From assembly GCF_014650455.1 (NCBI RefSeq), contig NZ_BMUZ01000005.1, forward strand, positions 310,001-374,000: a DNA stretch of 64,000 bases. Direction: 5' to 3'. Position numbers and translations under genes: made by a program. Below the pieces are notes generated by a model. The model was not told where the DNA came from and did not search any database. It was given only the letters and a program-made list of their open reading frames with translations. Numbering within the stretch: the stretch's first letter is position 1; each line of letters starts with the position of its first letter. Positions 1-8,863 of the stretch are shown here, piece after piece. This DNA comes from Streptomyces xanthochromogenes (lineage in GTDB: Bacteria > Actinomycetota > Actinomycetes > Streptomycetales > Streptomycetaceae).

Positions 1-1504
1 TGCCCGCGAGGATCACGTCGTCGGCATTCAAGGTTCCCTGCCGGGCGGCCGAGCCGATGAGGGTCGTGCCGTACGAGTGGCCGATCGCGGTGCGGTGCGG
101 CTCCGAGTCGCCGGTGTGTGACGCGTCGAGGCCGTCCATGAACCGGTTGAACGCCGGGGCGCCGTCGTCGGCATAGTGGCTGAAGGGCGAGTCCTTGACG
201 ATGTCTTGCGGGGCGTCGTAGCCGAGCCAGGTGATCGTGGACACCGGCTGGCCGCCGGACTTTCCGTCGGCCACACGCCAGACGTTGCCCATCCGGTCGA
301 TGTCCCCACCGATGCTGCCCAGGTTCGCCGTGGTGCCGGGCACGTACACGGCCTGGTGAACAGCGGTGTCCGGGTTCCCGTTGGCGACGATCGCCCGACC
401 GTTGCCCTCGGCGCTATAACCCAACAGGTAGGCCTCGGGCAGATCGTTCTGACCGACCGCGTCGAAGCGCTTCTGAATGCTTTCCATCCCCTTGAGCGAA
501 TTCGTGAGGTGCTCGTACCTCTCACCATGAGCCTTGTACCAGTCCATCCACTCATCGGTGTGTACCTTCGACGCGTACCCGCCCGCATTGATCCACGTCC
601 ACTCGTTGGCGGGCGGTTTCGGCATGGCGTCGAGCTCTGTCCGGTACTGGCCCCGGCTCTCGTCCAGAACAATGCGGTTGGCCTCGTCTCGGACTGTCGC
701 GGGTACGCCGTCGAGCGCACCCACCACGTCCGGGTGGAGTGACGTCCAGGCCTGCTGCTGACCCGGGTCGAGCCCCTTCCACCAGGCCGCGTTGTCCTTC
801 GGACTGCCGTCCTTCGGGGGCTGCGGCAACGAGTCCGAGTAGTGACGACCTGCCTCACGGACGCCCTCGCCGTCCTTCTGCACATCCGCCCAGTCCCCGT
901 CGGACACCGTCAGGTCATCGTCCACCTTCAGTCCGCGCAGCTGCGGCGCCCACTTCTGGTCCGCGTCCGTGGCCTCCTTCAGGGCCTCCGCTATCCGGTT
1001 GGCGATGTCCTGGGCGATCGCGTAGTTCGGGTTGGGGTCGAAGTTGCCCGCCTGCCGTTGGAGCGCCCGGGCCTGTTCGGAAAGGGTGCCGTTCGCGGAG
1101 CCGGGCGCCGTGGGCGGGCCGCCCGGGTTCTGGCCGGCCGCCGGATACGACACCGAGCCGTTCGCGCCCACGGCGAACCTGTGCGCATCCGCGTCCGAGA
1201 GCGCCTGCTCCAGCTTGGTCTTCGCCGGGCGTACGTCCGCCGCGAAGGCGTTCAGGGCCGTGCCGATCAGACCGCACTCCACCTGGACGTAGTGGAAGTC
1301 CTTCGTCAGTTCCCGGAGTTGGGCGACCGCCGCGTCGGCCGCCTCGCCGTTCAGTGCGCCCCGCAGCTGCGGGGTGATCCGCTGCTCCAGTGCGTCCTTC
1401 GCCTGGGCGGCCATGTCGCTGGTGGTGCGGTACCCGAGAGCCGCCTCCTCGAACTCGTGCGGCTTGAGGGCCTTGAGTGCTTCCACGTCCACGACTCGGA
1501 TCAC
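1..1504 (-). CDS. DUF1023-type alpha/beta hydrolase, C-terminus cut by window edge
   Basis: About 501 residues are visible; the protein runs off the left edge. The N-terminal half is alpha-helical and WXG100-like (EALKALKPHEFEEAA onward, no obvious signal peptide). The C-terminal half carries the DUF1023 hydrolase fold, with the nucleophile elbow GHSYGTT close to the edge. The GTG start at 1504 overlaps the TGA of the upstream gene by 4 bp (GTGA), so the two are translationally coupled. In actinobacteria such pairs often lie near ESX-like secretion genes, and the family is thought to be esterase-like. Substrate and secretion are unknown. The shadow frames at 28-885 and 842-1660 are not genes. 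Confidence 0.85.
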   Translation of the reverse strand, partial: MIRVVDVEALKALKPHEFEEAALGYRTTSDMAAQAKDALEQRITPQLRGALNGEAADAAVAQLRELTKDFHYVQVECGLIGTALNAFAADVRPAKTKLEQALSDADAHRFAVGANGSVSYPAAGQNPGGPPTAPGSANGTLSEQARALQRQAGNFDPNPNYAIAQDIANRIAEALKEATDADQKWAPQLRGLKVDDDLTVSDGDWADVQKDGEGVREAGRHYSDSLPQPPKDGSPKDNAAWWKGLDPGQQQAWTSLHPDVVGALDGVPATVRDEANRIVLDESRGQYRTELDAMPKPPANEWTWINAGGYASKVHTDEWMDWYKAHGERYEHLTNSLKGMESIQKRFDAVGQNDLPEAYLLGYSAEGNGRAIVANGNPDTAVHQAVYVPGTTANLGSIGGDIDRMGNVWRVADGKSGGQPVSTITWLGYDAPQDIVKDSPFSHYADDGAPAFNRFMDGLDASHTGDSEPHRTAIGHSYGTTLIGSAARQGTLNADDVILAG

Positions 1505-1926
1505 CGCCCCTGTCCGCCGACTGCGGGGGTGTCCTCGTCATGCGTCTTGATCGCGTCGAAGAGGCCCAGCACCCCCTTGTCCGTCAGGAACAGGTCACTG
1601 CCCGCGCGCTCCAGGCCGCCCCCCAGCCGGCCACACCGGCCCGCGACCATGTCGAGGTAGGTCTTCCAGCTCTGGTAGAGGTCGGACTGGGCCGCCGCGC
1701 TCTCCACCCCGCCGCCGGTGACCAGGCCCTGCTGTCCCCGGTCCAGCGCGCCCTGTGCCCGTCGCACATCACCCGCGAGTCCCTCGACGGCGTTGCCCGC
1801 CGTCGTCCACGCGCTTCGGGAGCCCTTGACGTCCGGCGTCCCCGCGCCGCCCTGCCCCGCGCCGGCAAGCCGCATCGCCACCGCATCGCGCTTGAGCTGC
1901 GCCCACTCCTCCTCGAACGACCCCAC
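1501..1926 (-). CDS. small WXG100-like helical protein coupled to DUF1023 hydrolase
   Basis: A roughly 141-residue, mainly helical protein with an early Trp (FEEEWAQLKRDAV) and no signal peptide or membrane segment. I chose GTG 1926 because AGGGAG sits about 9 nt upstream of it, whereas the ATG at 1962 has no ribosome-binding site. The stop overlaps the start of the DUF1023 hydrolase by 4 bp. The pairing suggests a WXG100/ESX-type partner or chaperone for the hydrolase, but the family is only inferred from context and helix pattern. Confidence 0.75.
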   Translation of the reverse strand: MGSFEEEWAQLKRDAVAMRLAGAGQGGAGTPDVKGSRSAWTTAGNAVEGLAGDVRRAQGALDRGQQGLVTGGGVESAAAQSDLYQSWKTYLDMVAGRCGRLGGGLERAGSDLFLTDKGVLGLFDAIKTHDEDTPAVGGQGR

Positions 1927-2090
1927 GCCTGACTTCTCCCTCGCCCGCCCCGCCCCGATCATGGCCAGGCTAGGAGGAAGAGGGGCGGGCTCTCATGAGT
2001 ACGCGTACTCAATCGGGAGGGCCGGCCCCGGCGGGGCGGCGTGCGGGCTCGGGGCGGGGTAGGGGCAACTGGGCGCTCGGCGCGAGACGT

Positions 2091-3311
2091 TCACGCGCCG
2101 GGCCACAGGCCATCGCCCGTGAGTCCCAGCAGTTCGATCGCGTTGCCCCGTACGATCCGGTCCACCACGTCCGGCGACAGGTGGCCCATCTGCGCCTCGC
2201 CGACCTCCTTGGACTTGGGCCACGTCGAGTCGGAGTGGGGGTAGTCGGTCTCGTACAGGACGTTGCCGACGCCCACCGCGTCCAGGTTCTTCAGGCCGAA
2301 CGCGTCGTCGAAGAAGCAGCCGTACACGTGCTCCGCGAAGAGTTCGGACGGCGGACGGTGGACCTTGTCGGCCACCCCGCCCCACCCGCGGTTCTCCTCC
2401 CAGACCACGTCCGCGCGTTCCAGGATGTACGGAATCCAGCCGATCTGGCCCTCGGCGTACATGATCTTCAGGCGGGGGAAGCGCTCGAACTTGCCGCTCA
2501 TCAGCCAGTCGACCATCGAGAAGCAGCAGTTGGCGAAGGTGATCGTGGAGCCGACCGCCGGCGGGGCGTCCGCCGAGGTGGAGGGCATGCGGCTGGAGGA
2601 GCCGATGTGCATGGCGATGACCGTGCCGGTCTCGTCGCAGGCGGCGAGGAAGGGGTCCCAGTCGTCGGTGTGGATGGAGGGCAGGCCGAGGTGCGGGGGT
2701 ATCTCGGAGAAGGCCACCGCGCGCACCCCGCGGGCGGCGTTGCGGCGGACCTCGGCGGCGGCCAGCTCCGCGTCCCACAAAGGGATGAGCGTGAGCGGGA
2801 TGAGGCGGCCGTGCGCCTCGGGGCCGCACCACTCGTCCACCATCCAGTCGTTGTAGGCCCGCACCGAGAGCAGCCCGAGTTCGCGGTCGCCGGCCTCGGT
2901 GAAGGTCTGGCCGCAGAAGCGGGGGAAGGTCGGGAAGCAGAGCGCGGACTGGACGTGGTTCACGTCCATGTCGGCGAGCCGGGCCGGGACGTCGTACGAG
3001 CCGGGGCGCATCTGCTCGTACGTGATGACCTCAAGCCTTATCTCGTCCCTGTCGTAGCCCACCGCCGTGTCCAGGCGGGTCAGCGGACGGTGCAGGTCCT
3101 CGTACACCCACCAGTCGCCGATCGGCCCGTCGTCGCCCTTGGCACCCATGACCGGAGCGAACTTGCCGCCCAGGAAGGTCATTTCCTTCAGGGGGGCCCG
3201 AACGATGCGCGGTCCGATGTCGCGGTACTTCGACGGGAGGCGGTCCCGCCAGACGTTGGGGGGCTCCACCGTGTGGTCGTCCACCGAGATGATCTTCGGG
3301 AAAGTCTCCAT
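2091..3311 (-). CDS. amidohydrolase-2 family protein (ACMSD-like), copy 1
   Basis: A 406-residue TIM-barrel metal-dependent hydrolase or decarboxylase of the amidohydrolase-2 family (Pfam PF04909 type). Metal-site motifs are visible: SVDDHTVEPP at residues 8-17, HIGSSS mid-protein and the late Asp in YETDYPHSDSTWP. Family members hydrolyse or decarboxylate ring-derived acids; the substrate here is unknown. The gene is monocistronic, and a perfect CTGACG-ATC-CGTCAG operator lies 22 bp upstream of the ATG, placing it in the catabolic regulon described here. It is clearly paralogous to the gene at 44099-45313, sharing the FPTFPRFCGQTF, VRAYNDWMV and RNAARGVRAV stretches. Together the two bracket the regulon. 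Confidence 0.92.
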   Translation of the reverse strand: METFPKIISVDDHTVEPPNVWRDRLPSKYRDIGPRIVRAPLKEMTFLGGKFAPVMGAKGDDGPIGDWWVYEDLHRPLTRLDTAVGYDRDEIRLEVITYEQMRPGSYDVPARLADMDVNHVQSALCFPTFPRFCGQTFTEAGDRELGLLSVRAYNDWMVDEWCGPEAHGRLIPLTLIPLWDAELAAAEVRRNAARGVRAVAFSEIPPHLGLPSIHTDDWDPFLAACDETGTVIAMHIGSSSRMPSTSADAPPAVGSTITFANCCFSMVDWLMSGKFERFPRLKIMYAEGQIGWIPYILERADVVWEENRGWGGVADKVHRPPSELFAEHVYGCFFDDAFGLKNLDAVGVGNVLYETDYPHSDSTWPKSKEVGEAQMGHLSPDVVDRIVRGNAIELLGLTGDGLWPGA

Positions 3312-3332
3312 GTCGTTTACGGTAGACCTGAT

Positions 3333-3347
3333 CTGACGATCCGTCAG
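3333..3347. promoter_or_regulatory. regulon operator 1, upstream of amidohydrolase copy 1
   Basis: CTGACGATCCGTCAG, a perfect palindrome with 6-bp arms and a 3-bp centre. It lies 22 bp before the ATG of the minus-strand amidohydrolase. It belongs to the CTGAC-N5-GTCAG family repeated through the window and is probably a TetR-family repressor site. Confidence 0.75.
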
Positions 3348-3529
3348 CTAGTTGCGCGGCCCCTCCTGCCCCACCCCGGCCGCCACAACCGCCCGACGGG
3401 GCTTGCGATGAGTGTGCAGACCATGTGTCGAAGCCTTGTGCAGAGCATCACCCGTAGCTGACGCGACCCCTCCGGACAGGGCAGACTGGCGGGGAGCAAT
3501 CCAGGAGTACGGGGGTACAGGGGGCAGCT

Positions 3530-6500
3530 ATGGACCGTGACGGCGGGCCGCGCGTACCGGAGCAGCGCGCTCCGGTACCGCCGCCGCAGCACGCGACGGG
3601 GCGGCTCGGCGAGCAGGCACCCGAGCAGGGCCCGGAGGCCTCCGGCACCGGGCTCCGCTTCGGCGTGCTCGGACCCGTACGGGCCTGGCGGGGCGACCAG
3701 GCCCTGCCGTCCGGCTCCCCGCAGCAGCGCGCCCTGCTCGCCGCCCTGCTGCTGCGCGACGGCCGCACCGCCACCGCCGCCGAACTCATCGACGCCATCT
3801 GGGGCGAGGACCCGCCCTCGCAGGCGCTGGCCGCCATCCGCACGTACGCCTCCCGGCTGCGCAAGGTCCTCGACCCGGAGGTCCTGGTCAGCGAGTCCGG
3901 CGGCTACGCGATCCGGCCCGGGGCCGCCACCCTCGACATCACCGGGGCGCAGGAGCTCGCGACCGCCGCCGAGAAGGCGCGGGCCGGCGGCGAGAAGGGC
4001 CGCGCCCGCGATCTGCTGAACGCCGCGCTCGCGCACTGGGACGGCGAACCACTGGCCGGCGTGCCGGGCCCGTACGCCGAGAACCAGCGCACCCGGCTCG
4101 CCGAGTGGCGCCTCCAGCTGACCGAGGCGCGCCTCGACCTCGACCTGGAGGCGGGCTGCCACGCCGAGGCCGTCTCCGAACTGACCGCGCTCACCGCCGC
4201 CCACCCGCTGCGCGAGCGGCTGCGCGAACTGCTGATGCTGGCCCTGTACCGCAGCGGCCGCCAGGCCGAGGCCCTCGCCGTGTACGCGGACACCCGGCGG
4301 CTGCTCGCCGACGAACTCGGCGTCGATCCCCGGCCCGAGCTGGCCCGCCTCCAGCAGCGCATCCTGCGCGCCGACCAGGACCTGGCGCGCCCGCCCGCCG
4401 ACGCGCCCGCGGCCGCCGCGCCCGCGCCGGTCCGCCCGGCCCAACTCCCCGCCTCCGTACCGGACTTCACGGGCCGTGCGGCCTTCGTGCGCGAACTCAC
4501 CTCGCGGCTCGCGGGCGCCGAGACGACCGTGATGGCGGTCTCCGCGCTGGCCGGCATCGGCGGCGTCGGCAAGACCACCCTCGCCGTGCACGTGGCGCAC
4601 GCGGCCCGCCCCTACTTCCCCGACGGCCAGCTCTACGTCGACCTCCAGGGCGCCGGCCAGCACTTCGCCGAGCCGGGCACCGTGCTCGGCGCGTTCCTGC
4701 GCGCGCTCGGCACCCCGGACTCGGCGATCCCCGAGTCGATGGAGGAACGGGCCGCGCTGTTCCGCTCCACCCTGGACGGCCGCCGGGTCCTGGTGCTGCT
4801 CGACAACGCCCGGGACGCGGCCCAGATCCGGCCGCTGCTTCCGGGCACGGCGGGCTGCGCCGCCCTGGTCACCAGCCGCATCCGCATGGTCGACCTGGTC
4901 GGCGCGCACCTCGTCGACCTGGACGTGATGTCCCCCGACGAGGCGCTCCAGCTGTTCACCAGGATCGTCGGCGAGGAGCGGGTGTCGGCCGAGCGCGAGG
5001 CCGCCCTGGACGTGGTGGCCGCCTGCGGTTTCCTGCCGCTCGCCATCCGCATCGCCGCGTCCCGGCTCGCCTCGCGCCGCACCTGGACGGTCTCCGTGCT
5101 CGCCGCCAAACTCGCCGACGAGCGCCGTCGCCTGGACGAGCTCCAGGCCGGCGACCTCGCGGTCAAGGCCACGTTCGAGCTCGGCTACGGCCATCTGGAG
5201 CCCGCCCAGTCCCGCGCCTTCCGGCTGCTCGGCCTGCCCGACGGGCCCGACATCTCGCTGGCCGCCGCGGCCGCCGTCCTCGACCTCCCCGAGCAGGAGA
5301 CCGAGGACATCCTGGAATCACTGGTCGACACCTCCCTGGTGGAGTCGGCCGCGCCGGGCCGCTACCGCTACCACGACCTCGTACGCCTCTATGCGCGCTC
5401 CTGCGCCGAGCGCGACGACCTGCCGCCGGCGGAGCGCGAATCGGCCCTCTCGCGCCTGCTCGACTTCTATCTGGCGACGGCCTCGGGGGTGTACGCCCTG
5501 GAGCGCCCGGGCGACCGCCTCGTGGACCACCTGGAGCCCACCACCTACCGGGGGCTCTCCTTCGGCGACCGCCACCGCGCGCAGGACTGGCTGTACGCCG
5601 AGGCCGACCCGCTGCTCGCCTGCGTACGCCAGCTGTCGGGTCCGGCCACGCTGCGGCGTGCCGTCGACCTGCTGTACGCGGCGCTCGACCTCGGCGAGTC
5701 CGGCGCCAACTCGCGGCAGTACGAGGCGACCGCCGAGGCCGTCCGCGAGGCCGCGCGCACCCGGGGCGACACCCAGGCCGAGGGACGCGCGGTGATGACG
5801 CTCGCCAACGTGCACCAGCTGGCCGGCCGGTTCGAGCCCGCCGACCGCGAGGCCCAGGAGGCCATGCGCCTCGCCGGGCCCACGCACGATCCGCTGCCGC
5901 TGTGCTGGGCCTCCAACGCGCGCGGCATCATCGCGCTCTACCAGAACCGGCCCACCGACGGCGAAGGTCATCTGCTGCGCGCCATCGAGGCGTTCCGCGC
6001 CGACGCCAACCGGCCCGGCGAGGCCAGCGCGCTGTGCAACCTGTCCCGCATCCACCTGGCGATGGGCCGCACCGCGAGCGCGGTCACCCTCGCCCAGGAG
6101 GGCATCGACATCTACGACGCGATGGGCCACGAACTGCGCGGGGCCAACGGCCGTTACGCGCTGGGCCTCGCGCTCACCAAGAGCGGCCAGCTGCGCGCCG
6201 CGGCGGACCGGCTCCACGAGGCGCTGGCCGTCTTCCGCGACAGCCGCCAGCGGCTGTGGGAGGGCATGACGCTGTTCCGGCTCGCGGAGGTGGACCTCGC
6301 GGGCAGGCGGCCCGCGCAGGCGGCGGCCAACGCCGAGATGGCGCTCACGGTGCTGCGCGGCATCGGCGGGGAGTGGCGGCGCGGCAATGTGCTCACCGTG
6401 CTCGGCCAGGCCCTGGCCGGCATAGGGCACGCGGGCCGGGCGCAGGTCTGCTGGCGCGACGCGCTGGTCATCTTCGAGGAGCTCGGATCGCCGGAGGCGG

Positions 6501-6541
6501 TCCAGGTACGCGCTCTGCTCAGCCCCGTGGCGGCCGCATAA
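3530..6541 (+). CDS. afsR: AfsR, SARP-type global regulator with NB-ARC ATPase and TPR domains
   Basis: The 1003-residue length and sequence match Streptomyces AfsR closely. Order: an OmpR-type winged-helix DNA-binding domain (about 45-130), a bacterial transcriptional activation domain (about 135-285, LADELGVDPRPEL), an NB-ARC ATPase (Walker A GIGGVGKTT at residues 342-350, VLVLLDNARD Walker B-like, LPLAIRIAA) and a C-terminal TPR array (about 650-1000). AfsR is phosphorylated by AfsK and other kinases and activates afsS by recruiting RNA polymerase. ATG 3530 follows a GGGGGC sequence. afsS lies 208 bp downstream on the same strand behind its own SARP box. The kinase gene afsK is about 9.4 kb away, with catabolic genes between. 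Confidence 0.96.
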   Translation: MDRDGGPRVPEQRAPVPPPQHATGRLGEQAPEQGPEASGTGLRFGVLGPVRAWRGDQALPSGSPQQRALLAALLLRDGRTATAAELIDAIWGEDPPSQALAAIRTYASRLRKVLDPEVLVSESGGYAIRPGAATLDITGAQELATAAEKARAGGEKGRARDLLNAALAHWDGEPLAGVPGPYAENQRTRLAEWRLQLTEARLDLDLEAGCHAEAVSELTALTAAHPLRERLRELLMLALYRSGRQAEALAVYADTRRLLADELGVDPRPELARLQQRILRADQDLARPPADAPAAAAPAPVRPAQLPASVPDFTGRAAFVRELTSRLAGAETTVMAVSALAGIGGVGKTTLAVHVAHAARPYFPDGQLYVDLQGAGQHFAEPGTVLGAFLRALGTPDSAIPESMEERAALFRSTLDGRRVLVLLDNARDAAQIRPLLPGTAGCAALVTSRIRMVDLVGAHLVDLDVMSPDEALQLFTRIVGEERVSAEREAALDVVAACGFLPLAIRIAASRLASRRTWTVSVLAAKLADERRRLDELQAGDLAVKATFELGYGHLEPAQSRAFRLLGLPDGPDISLAAAAAVLDLPEQETEDILESLVDTSLVESAAPGRYRYHDLVRLYARSCAERDDLPPAERESALSRLLDFYLATASGVYALERPGDRLVDHLEPTTYRGLSFGDRHRAQDWLYAEADPLLACVRQLSGPATLRRAVDLLYAALDLGESGANSRQYEATAEAVREAARTRGDTQAEGRAVMTLANVHQLAGRFEPADREAQEAMRLAGPTHDPLPLCWASNARGIIALYQNRPTDGEGHLLRAIEAFRADANRPGEASALCNLSRIHLAMGRTASAVTLAQEGIDIYDAMGHELRGANGRYALGLALTKSGQLRAAADRLHEALAVFRDSRQRLWEGMTLFRLAEVDLAGRRPAQAAANAEMALTVLRGIGGEWRRGNVLTVLGQALAGIGHAGRAQVCWRDALVIFEELGSPEAVQVRALLSPVAAA

Positions 6542-6556
6542 CGCCCCTGGTCAGCA

Positions 6557-6592
6557 CGTTCATTGAACGTTTATCGGGACCCGTCATTGTCT
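6557..6592 (+). promoter_or_regulatory. SARP (AfsR) box and -10 of the afsS promoter
   Basis: Two contiguous 11-bp direct repeats, CGTTCATTGAA (6557-6567) and CGTTTATCGGG (6568-6578), are followed after exactly 8 bp by TTGTCT (6587-6592) as a plausible -10. This is the standard SARP arrangement and the expected AfsR target in front of afsS. The GTTCA-type half-sites also resemble PHO boxes, so PhoP competition is possible. Confidence 0.75.
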
Positions 6593-6749
6593 TACGTGTC
6601 GGCCCGCCGCGTCGGGGGGCGCGCAAGCCGACTGGAAGGCCGGACACCAACCTGTCGGCCCTGGCAAGTCCGTCCGGCCACCCTCGGGGGAGTGGCCGGA
6701 CGGTTTCGCCTCTTCCATCAGGCAGCGTCATCAACGGGAGATGAGAAAC

Positions 6750-6953
6750 ATGGGCGACGTGAAGAAGAACGAGCCGCCGATCGTCACGCCGCAGGACCAG
6801 CACGCCACGGACGAGCCCGCCATCGCCACGCTCGACCAGCACGCCACCGGCACGCCGGTCGCCACGTTCGACCAGCACGCCACGGACGAGCCGGCGATCA
6901 CCACCATGGACCAGCACGCCACCTCCGAGCCCTTCAAGGCGAAGGCCCAGTAG
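6750..6953 (+). CDS. afsS: AfsS (AfsR2)-like small activator of secondary metabolism
   Basis: A 67-residue acidic, repetitive protein. It contains four copies of a T-x-x-D-Q-H-A-T-x-x-P motif (around TPQDQHATDEP, TLDQHATGTP, TFDQHATDEP, TMDQHATSEP). S. coelicolor AfsS has comparable T-x-x-D-N-H repeats, so the match rests on repeat style, size and position after afsR. AfsS stimulates antibiotic gene expression downstream of AfsR by an unclear mechanism. ATG 6750 is preferred because GGGAG (6736-6740) lies 9 nt upstream; the ATG at 6741 abuts that site. The Gln for Asn change in each repeat and the fourth repeat are unusual. Confidence 0.85.
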   Translation: MGDVKKNEPPIVTPQDQHATDEPAIATLDQHATGTPVATFDQHATDEPAITTMDQHATSEPFKAKAQ

Positions 6954-7029
6954 GGCCGCCCGAGCGGGGGACGGCCTCGGCGGCACGGAGGGGAGCCGCC
7001 GCGGCCGGGGGGAAATTTCGGGGGAACGA

Positions 7030-7148
7030 CGCGGTGCGGATCCGCTGGGGGGCGGGTCGGCACGGCAACACAACGCGGTGCGGGCCCGCTGGGGGGGCGG
7101 GTCGGCACGGCAACACAACGCGGTGCGGGCCCGCTGGGGGTGGGTCCG
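7030..7148. repeat. tandem 44-45 bp GC-rich intergenic repeat, 2.7 units
   Basis: Units start at 7030, 7074 and 7119, each opening CGCGGTGCGG. The first two end in GGCACGGCAACACAA; the third is truncated. Unit 1 differs from unit 2 by a few bases and one G. The array lies between the convergent afsS and CoA-ligase genes, and no coding potential is apparent. Confidence 0.8.
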
Positions 7149-7189
7149 CACCGCGGCACGTCAGGGCGTGGTGCGGCCGGGAGGTACGG

Positions 7190-8770
7190 TCACCGCCCCC
7201 GCAGCTCCCCCTTCACCACCTTCCCGCTCGCGTTGCGCGGGAGGCCGGCCACGAACTCGACCTCCCTCGGCACCTTGTAGTTGGCCATCTCGCGGCGGGA
7301 CCAGGCGATCAGGTCGTCGGCCGTCAGGGGCGAGCCGGGGCGGCGGACGACATAGGCGCGGCCCACTTCGCCCAGGCGCGGGTCGGGGATGCCGATCACC
7401 GCCACATCGGCCACCTCCGGGTGCAGGCCGAGGAGTTGCTCGATCTCCGCCGGGTAGGCGTTGAAGCCGCCGACGATGAACATGTCCTTGATCCGGTCGG
7501 TGACGCGCAGGTTGCCGTCCTCGTCCAGGACGCCGATGTCCCCCGTGTGCAGCCAGCCGTCCGGGTCGATCGCCCGGGCCGTCTCCGCCGGGTCCTCGAA
7601 GTAGCCCCGCATGACGTTGAAGCCCCGCACCACGATCTCGCCGGGCTCGCCCGGTTCGGCCAGGACGCGGACCTCGGTGCCGGGTATCGCGCGGCCGGAG
7701 GTGGCGGCGATGACGCCCGCCGGGTCGCCGCGACGGCACATCGTGACGATGCCGCTCGCCTCGGACAGGCCGTACGCGGTCAGGACGGTGTGCACGCCCA
7801 GCTCGCCGCGCAGCCGCTCGACCAGACGCAGCGGCACCACCGCCGCCCCGGTCACCACCAGGCGCAGGGCGCTGAGGTCGTGCTGGTCGCGGGTGGGGTG
7901 GTCCAGGAGGGACTGGTGGAGGGTGGGCGGGCCCGGGAGCACGGAGATGCGCTCGGCGGCGATGTTGGCGAGCGCGGTGTCGACGTCGAACACCGGCTGC
8001 GGCACCATCGTCGCGCCCCGCATCAGACAGGCGATGATGCCCGCCTTGTAGCCGAAGGTGTGGAAGAACGGGTTCACGATCAGGTACCGGTCGCCCTCGC
8101 GCAGGCCCGCGAGCTCCGACCAGATCGCATAGCCGCGCAGTGTCTGGGCGTGGGTGATCACCGCGCCCTTGGGGCGGCCCGTGGTGCCCGAGGTGTAGAC
8201 GATGTCGGAGGGCGCGTCCGGGGCGATGGCGTCCGCGCGAGCCGTCACCTCCGCACCCGAGACCCCCTCCCCGCCCGCCAGGAAGTCCTTCCAGGTACGG
8301 AAGTTGTCGGGGGCGTCGTCCGAGAGGACGACCACCTGCTCCAGGTGCGGGAGCGAGGGCAGCGGACCGGGACCCGTGCCCTCGGCGGTCGCGCGGCGCA
8401 GCGAGGCCACGTAGGAGGTGCCGAGGAAGGTGCCGGTCACGAACAGCAGCTTCGCGCGGCTGCTTTCGAGGACGTACGCCGCCTCCGCCCCCTTGAACCG
8501 GGTGTTCAGCGGGACCAGGACCGCTCCCGCGGTGACCGCGCCGAGCGCCGAGACGATCCAGTCACCGGTGTTGGGCGCCCAGATGGCGACCCGGTCGCCG
8601 GACTCGACACCGGCCGCGATACAGGCGGCGGCCGCGCGCTCCACCCGCTCCCCGAGCTCCGCGTACGAGAGGCGGCCGCGGCCCTCGACCACGGCCTCGC
8701 GCTCGCCGTGCCGGGCGGCGGCGCCGCGTACCAGCTTCGCGATCGTGCCCCACTCCAGGTCCCCGCGCAT
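7190..8770 (-). CDS. AMP-dependent acyl-CoA synthetase, FadD3-like
   Basis: A 526-residue ANL-superfamily ligase forming acyl-AMP and then acyl-CoA. Motifs: P-loop YTSGTTGRPKG, NPFFHTFGYKAG, AYGLSEASG, the hinge region GWLHTGDIG with TDRIKDMFIVGGFNAYPAEIE, and the C-terminal lysine in NASGKVVKGEL. The stretch INPFFH.FGYKAGI through LPGPPT..QSLLDHP closely resembles mycobacterial FadD3, which activates HIP, the steroid C/D-ring propionate. The substrate is therefore likely a ring-bearing or branched carboxylate, but no HIP-specific genes (ipdAB) are in view. Operator 2 lies 23 bp upstream, shared with the divergent aldolase operon. The ATG has a GGAGGGGG ribosome-binding site. Confidence 0.93.
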   Translation of the reverse strand: MRGDLEWGTIAKLVRGAAARHGEREAVVEGRGRLSYAELGERVERAAAACIAAGVESGDRVAIWAPNTGDWIVSALGAVTAGAVLVPLNTRFKGAEAAYVLESSRAKLLFVTGTFLGTSYVASLRRATAEGTGPGPLPSLPHLEQVVVLSDDAPDNFRTWKDFLAGGEGVSGAEVTARADAIAPDAPSDIVYTSGTTGRPKGAVITHAQTLRGYAIWSELAGLREGDRYLIVNPFFHTFGYKAGIIACLMRGATMVPQPVFDVDTALANIAAERISVLPGPPTLHQSLLDHPTRDQHDLSALRLVVTGAAVVPLRLVERLRGELGVHTVLTAYGLSEASGIVTMCRRGDPAGVIAATSGRAIPGTEVRVLAEPGEPGEIVVRGFNVMRGYFEDPAETARAIDPDGWLHTGDIGVLDEDGNLRVTDRIKDMFIVGGFNAYPAEIEQLLGLHPEVADVAVIGIPDPRLGEVGRAYVVRRPGSPLTADDLIAWSRREMANYKVPREVEFVAGLPRNASGKVVKGELRGR

Positions 8771-8793
8771 CGGAAAGCCCCCTCCGCCAGTAG

Positions 8794-8808
8794 CTGACTA
8801 ACCGTCAG
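8794..8808. promoter_or_regulatory. regulon operator 2, between CoA ligase and aldolase operon
   Basis: CTGACTAACCGTCAG sits in the 93-bp divergent intergenic region, 23 bp from the ligase start and 55 bp from the aldolase start. One bound repressor could control both directions. Confidence 0.72.
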
Positions 8809-8863
8809 ATTAGCTGTAGCCTCCTCCGCTGTCAGTACTGGTGACGCTCGTGGAGGTGGGGCC

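Noticed and set aside
1963..1990. Iron box for DesR near CCAGGCTAGG
   Set aside because: Too short and not palindromic compared with the TTAGGTTAGGCTAACCTAA-type site.
3344..5194. 616-residue ORF antisense to afsR
   Set aside because: Composition is Gly/Ala/Arg/Gln-rich shadow coding caused by GC bias; afsR on the other strand has clear family motifs.
4105..6744. 879-residue frame overlapping afsR
   Set aside because: Same-strand shadow frame with Arg/Pro-rich low-complexity sequence and no domains.
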